NCBI GenBank assembly: GCA_035651995.1
Contig: DASRER010000020.1
Coordinates: 62,001-126,000 of the forward strand
Length of the DNA stretch: 64,000 bases
Reading direction: 5' to 3'
From: Terriglobales bacterium
GTDB lineage: Bacteria > Acidobacteriota > Terriglobia > Terriglobales > Acidobacteriaceae
The position numbers and the translations under genes were made by a program. Each line of letters begins with the position of its first letter. The first letter of the stretch is position 1. The notes beneath the pieces were generated by a model. That model ran no database searches and was not told the origin of the DNA. It saw nothing but the letters and a program-made list of their open reading frames with translations. Positions 61,677 to 64,000 of this stretch are shown piece by piece.

Positions 61677-61757
61677 GAAGGGTGCTCCTGGAGTTGAGCG
61701 GGCGAAAGCGCATTCTATGCTACACTCCGCCGTTTACGCGATGTTGCCGGAGGTCTC

Positions 61758-62768
61758 ATGCAGTTCGGCATCACTCTGAAACCCGATCTCTCCGTGGAGC
61801 GCATCGCCGGGCTCGCGCGTCAGGCCGAGGGCGCAGGGTTCGAGTACGGATGGATTTTCGACTCGCACGTTCTCTGGAAAGAATGCACGCCGCTGATGAC
61901 CCTGATGGCCACCTCGACCAAACGCATGCGCATCGGGCCTTGCGTCACCAATCCCGCGGTGCGCGACGTGACCGTGGAAGCCAGCGTCTTCGCCACGCTC
62001 AACATCGTGAGCGGCGGACGGATGGAGCTGGGCATCGGGCGCGGCGACAGTTCGCGCCGCGTGCTCGGCAAGAAGCCCGCCACGCTGGAGCGCATGGAAG
62101 AGTTCATCAATGAATTTCGCGCCCTGACTTCGGGAAAGGAAATCACCTACGACGGCAAGCCGACCCGGTTTCCCTGGGCCGAGGGCGCGTCTCCGCGCGT
62201 GTGGGTGGCCGGCTACGGGCCCAGGGCGCTGAACCTGGCGGGCCGCGTGGGCGACGGCGTGATCCTGCAATTCGCCGATCCTGACCTGATCGAGTGGTGC
62301 TGCGGCTTCGTGAAGGAAGGCGCGCAGCAGGCCGGGCGCGACTACTCGAAGATCGAGATCATGGCGGCGGCGCCGGTGTGGGTGTCTGACGACATGAAGG
62401 TCGCGCGCGAGCGCGTCCGCTGGTTCCCGGCGCTGGTGTCGAACCACGTGATGGACCTGATCTCGCGCTACAAGCCGGAGGAGTTGCCGCCGTCGCTGAC
62501 ATCCTATGTGCGCAACCGCGGCGGCTACGACTACCAGCACCACGCCGAAGTGGGCTCGGCGAACGCGCAGTTCGTCACCGATGAAGTCGTGGACCGCTTC
62601 TGCGTGCTCGGCTCGGCGCAGAAGCAGATCGCCAAGATCGAGCGCCTGGCGAAGGCCGGCGCGACGCAGTTCAACATCTATTTAATGTGCGGCGACGAAG
62701 AGCAGACGCTCGACGACTACCAGCACGGGGTGCTGCCGCACTTCCAGAAGGGTGTGGGCGCAAGGTAG
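61758..62768 (+). CDS. LLM-class F420-dependent oxidoreductase (TIGR03842-like)
   Basis: A 336-residue luciferase-like monooxygenase-fold protein, the branch that uses deazaflavin F420. Family parts are MQFGITLKPDLSVERIAGLA, YGWIFDSHVLWKECTPLMTL, IGPCVTNPAVRDVTVEASV, GRMELGIGRGDSSRRVLGKK, and VWVAGYGPRALNLAGRVGDG. F420 use is inferred from family; the genome would also need F420 synthesis genes, which are not in the window. It is divergent from the dihydropyrimidinase gene, with about 80 bases between, so common control in pyrimidine catabolism is likely. Start ATG 61758 with GGAGG (61750-61754). Confidence 0.9.
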   Translation: MQFGITLKPDLSVERIAGLARQAEGAGFEYGWIFDSHVLWKECTPLMTLMATSTKRMRIGPCVTNPAVRDVTVEASVFATLNIVSGGRMELGIGRGDSSRRVLGKKPATLERMEEFINEFRALTSGKEITYDGKPTRFPWAEGASPRVWVAGYGPRALNLAGRVGDGVILQFADPDLIEWCCGFVKEGAQQAGRDYSKIEIMAAAPVWVSDDMKVARERVRWFPALVSNHVMDLISRYKPEELPPSLTSYVRNRGGYDYQHHAEVGSANAQFVTDEVVDRFCVLGSAQKQIAKIERLAKAGATQFNIYLMCGDEEQTLDDYQHGVLPHFQKGVGAR

Positions 62769-62771
62769 ACC

Positions 62772-62859
62772 GCGCTGAGCGCCTGGCGGTTAGCCGTTGG
62801 CCATGCACGCGCGGGGCCCGCCGAGCAAGCGGCAACGGCTGAGCGCGAAATGCGGCTCA
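62772..62859. repeat. Inverted heptad element (CGCTGAG type)
   Basis: Left units CGCTGAG, CGCCTGG, CGGTTAG, CCGTTGG; right region on the minus strand CTGAGCCGCAT and CGCTCAGCCGTTGCCG. The TGA stop of the O-antigen-ligase-like gene (62857-62859) is within the right arm. Confidence 0.55.
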
Positions 62860-64000
62860 GGGCGCGAGGCCCAACTCGCGCGTAATCTCCACCACATCGG
62901 CGTAGAGCTGCCCTTCCCACGGCCGTCGCGCAAAGCCTTCCGCGGCCTCGCGCAGCGCAAGCGGGTAGTTGTGCTGCGCGCGCAGGATCGCAACTCGCAG
63001 AATGATGACCGTGTCTTCGTCCATCCAGCGGGAGGTCTGGTAGGACGTGGCAAGCGCGGCGGAAAGGTCTCCGCTCTTGGCCAGGGTGCGCGTCAGATTG
63101 AACCACGGCGTGCCGTTGGTGGGATCGAGCGCGACCGAGCGCCGGTAGTCGGCAACAGCGTCGGCGTAGCGGTTGGCGAACTCGCGCTGCTCGCCGCGCT
63201 GCGCCAGGTAGCTGGCCTCGATTTGGCGCGCGCCGAACCAGCCCGACAGCGCGATGGCGGCAAGAGCTGCAGTCCAACCCAGAAAGAAAATCGGTTTCGA
63301 AGTTTCTAGGTTTCGAGGTTGCGAAAACCTCTGCGCTTCCTCGAAACCTCGAATTTTTGAAGGCTCGAAACCTGCTACTGGCAGCGCCAGCCAGAGCCAC
63401 AGCAGCATCCAGATTTCGGCGCGCTGCATGGGTCCTTCGGCGAGCGCGGCGACGCAGATCGCGGCCACTCCGCCGGCTGCGGCGGCCGCGATGGCAGCGG
63501 GCTGGAAGTCGTCGTTTGGCGCGCGCGCGACGCCGGTCACAAAGCGTCCCCAGACAGCGAGCAGCGCGAGCAGCGTGAAAAGCCCGGGCCAGCCGGTCTC
63601 GACGATGGCCTGCACGAAATCGTTGTTCGCAGTTCGTTCGTAGGTAACAAAGCGGCGCTGCGTGGGATCGTTCAGCGCGATGTAGTAAGGACTGACGCGG
63701 CGGCCGTAGACGTACGCCAGGGTGCCCGGCCCGGTCCCGAGCGGGCGGCGCCGCGCGTCATCCGAGAGTGCGACCCGCCACACGAACACGCGCGCCTTGC
63801 CGGCGAGTCCGAAGTCGTGCTCGTTGCGGCTGAGCACCAGGAACGTCGAGGCGGCGGCCAGCAGCGCCATCCAGAGCACGAGGCGCGGGCGGAGCCAGTG
63901 ACGCGGCGGGCGCCGCAGGTTGCGCATGAGCAGCGTCACCGCGGCCCCGGCGAGTGCGGCGGCGAGGCCGGTGCGGCATCCCGTGCCGATGATCGCCACC
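62857..64000 (-). CDS. O-antigen ligase-like membrane protein with TPR-type tail (5-prime end missing)
   Basis: The C-terminal 381 or so codons of a polytopic membrane protein of the Wzy/WaaL (O-antigen ligase) type; the start is beyond the window edge. Visible features are several membrane helices, the ligase-like loop FVWRVALSDDARRRPLGTGP and TLAYVYGRRVSPYYIAL, then NDFVQAIVETGWPGLFTLLAL, and a TPR-like C-terminal domain (ADAVADYRRSVALDPTNGTP). One stretch between two membrane regions (about 27 codons, GFEPSKIRGFEEAQRFSQPR onward) is encoded by an octad repeat element inserted in frame. It is convergent with the F420-type oxidoreductase gene. Confidence 0.8.
   Translation of the reverse strand, partial: VAIIGTGCRTGLAAALAGAAVTLLMRNLRRPPRHWLRPRLVLWMALLAAASTFLVLSRNEHDFGLAGKARVFVWRVALSDDARRRPLGTGPGTLAYVYGRRVSPYYIALNDPTQRRFVTYERTANNDFVQAIVETGWPGLFTLLALLAVWGRFVTGVARAPNDDFQPAAIAAAAAGGVAAICVAALAEGPMQRAEIWMLLWLWLALPVAGFEPSKIRGFEEAQRFSQPRNLETSKPIFFLGWTAALAAIALSGWFGARQIEASYLAQRGEQREFANRYADAVADYRRSVALDPTNGTPWFNLTRTLAKSGDLSAALATSYQTSRWMDEDTVIILRVAILRAQHNYPLALREAAEGFARRPWEGQLYADVVEITRELGLAP
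63293..63373. repeat. Inverted octad element inside a coding sequence
   Basis: Read on the minus strand: GTTTCGAG, CCTTCAAA, AATTCGAG, GTTTCGAG, GAAG, then CTCGAAAC, CTAGAAAC, TTCGAAAC. It is 81 bases long, a multiple of three, and keeps the O-antigen-ligase-like frame open. Confidence 0.7.

Overview
The window looks like chromosomal DNA of a high-GC, Gram-negative soil-type bacterium, most probably an Acidobacteriota (Terriglobia-like) genome. The evidence is an outer membrane (LptD, POTRA protein, two very large TonB-dependent receptors with an N-terminal carboxypeptidase-regulatory domain of the Oar type), DinB, YIP1 and RDD family proteins, and an F420-type oxidoreductase. The taxonomic call is inference; there is no rRNA in the window and I found no tRNA.

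Layout. 1-2044: start of a membrane protein, then a two-gene ATPase plus TOPRIM-like cassette that resembles a defence module. 2057-9656: minus-strand run with gyrA, a secreted protein, a radical SAM enzyme, DinB, YIP1 and a polytopic membrane protein. 9796-10473: a GrdB/PrdB-like protein whose reading frame is interrupted by one in-frame TGA, followed at the right distance by a bacterial SECIS-like hairpin, so very probably a selenoprotein. 10589-20684: lptD, an RDD protein, a cation/proton antiporter, gltX, a bifunctional (p)ppGpp synthetase/hydrolase, ridA, rpmB. 21010-26810: a secreted amidohydrolase, HU, a Cys-rich protein, a MerR regulator overlapping a 38-residue Cys-rich secreted peptide, and folK, def and aroC. 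27251-33886: a histidine kinase and LuxR-type regulator, a zinc-ribbon/rhomboid/TPR protein, a HAD hydrolase, a lipoprotein-like protein, an aldo/keto reductase. 34350-45251: TPR and POTRA proteins, a DksA-like protein, a sigma-54 response regulator, a hybrid kinase, an orphan GvpL/F, a diguanylate cyclase coupled to a glycosyltransferase-like gene. 45390-50187: phosphoribosyltransferase and a nucleoside salvage operon (cdd, deoA, nucleoside transporter, purine nucleoside phosphorylase). 50322-64000: a beta-propeller/phosphoesterase, a CGNR-regulator remnant, two divergent TonB receptors, dihydropyrimidinase with an F420-type oxidoreductase, and the end of an O-antigen-ligase-like gene.

The most unusual non-coding feature is a set of about 18 elements built from degenerate 7- or 8-base units, usually as two arrays in inverted orientation around a short spacer. 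Their unit sequences differ, but the architecture is the same. They sit in intergenic gaps and often touch or contain a stop codon; one lies in frame inside the O-antigen-ligase-like gene. Working together, the housekeeping genes describe an aerobic-type heterotroph with stringent response, c-di-GMP signalling, nucleoside and pyrimidine salvage, and polymer import through Oar-type receptors.
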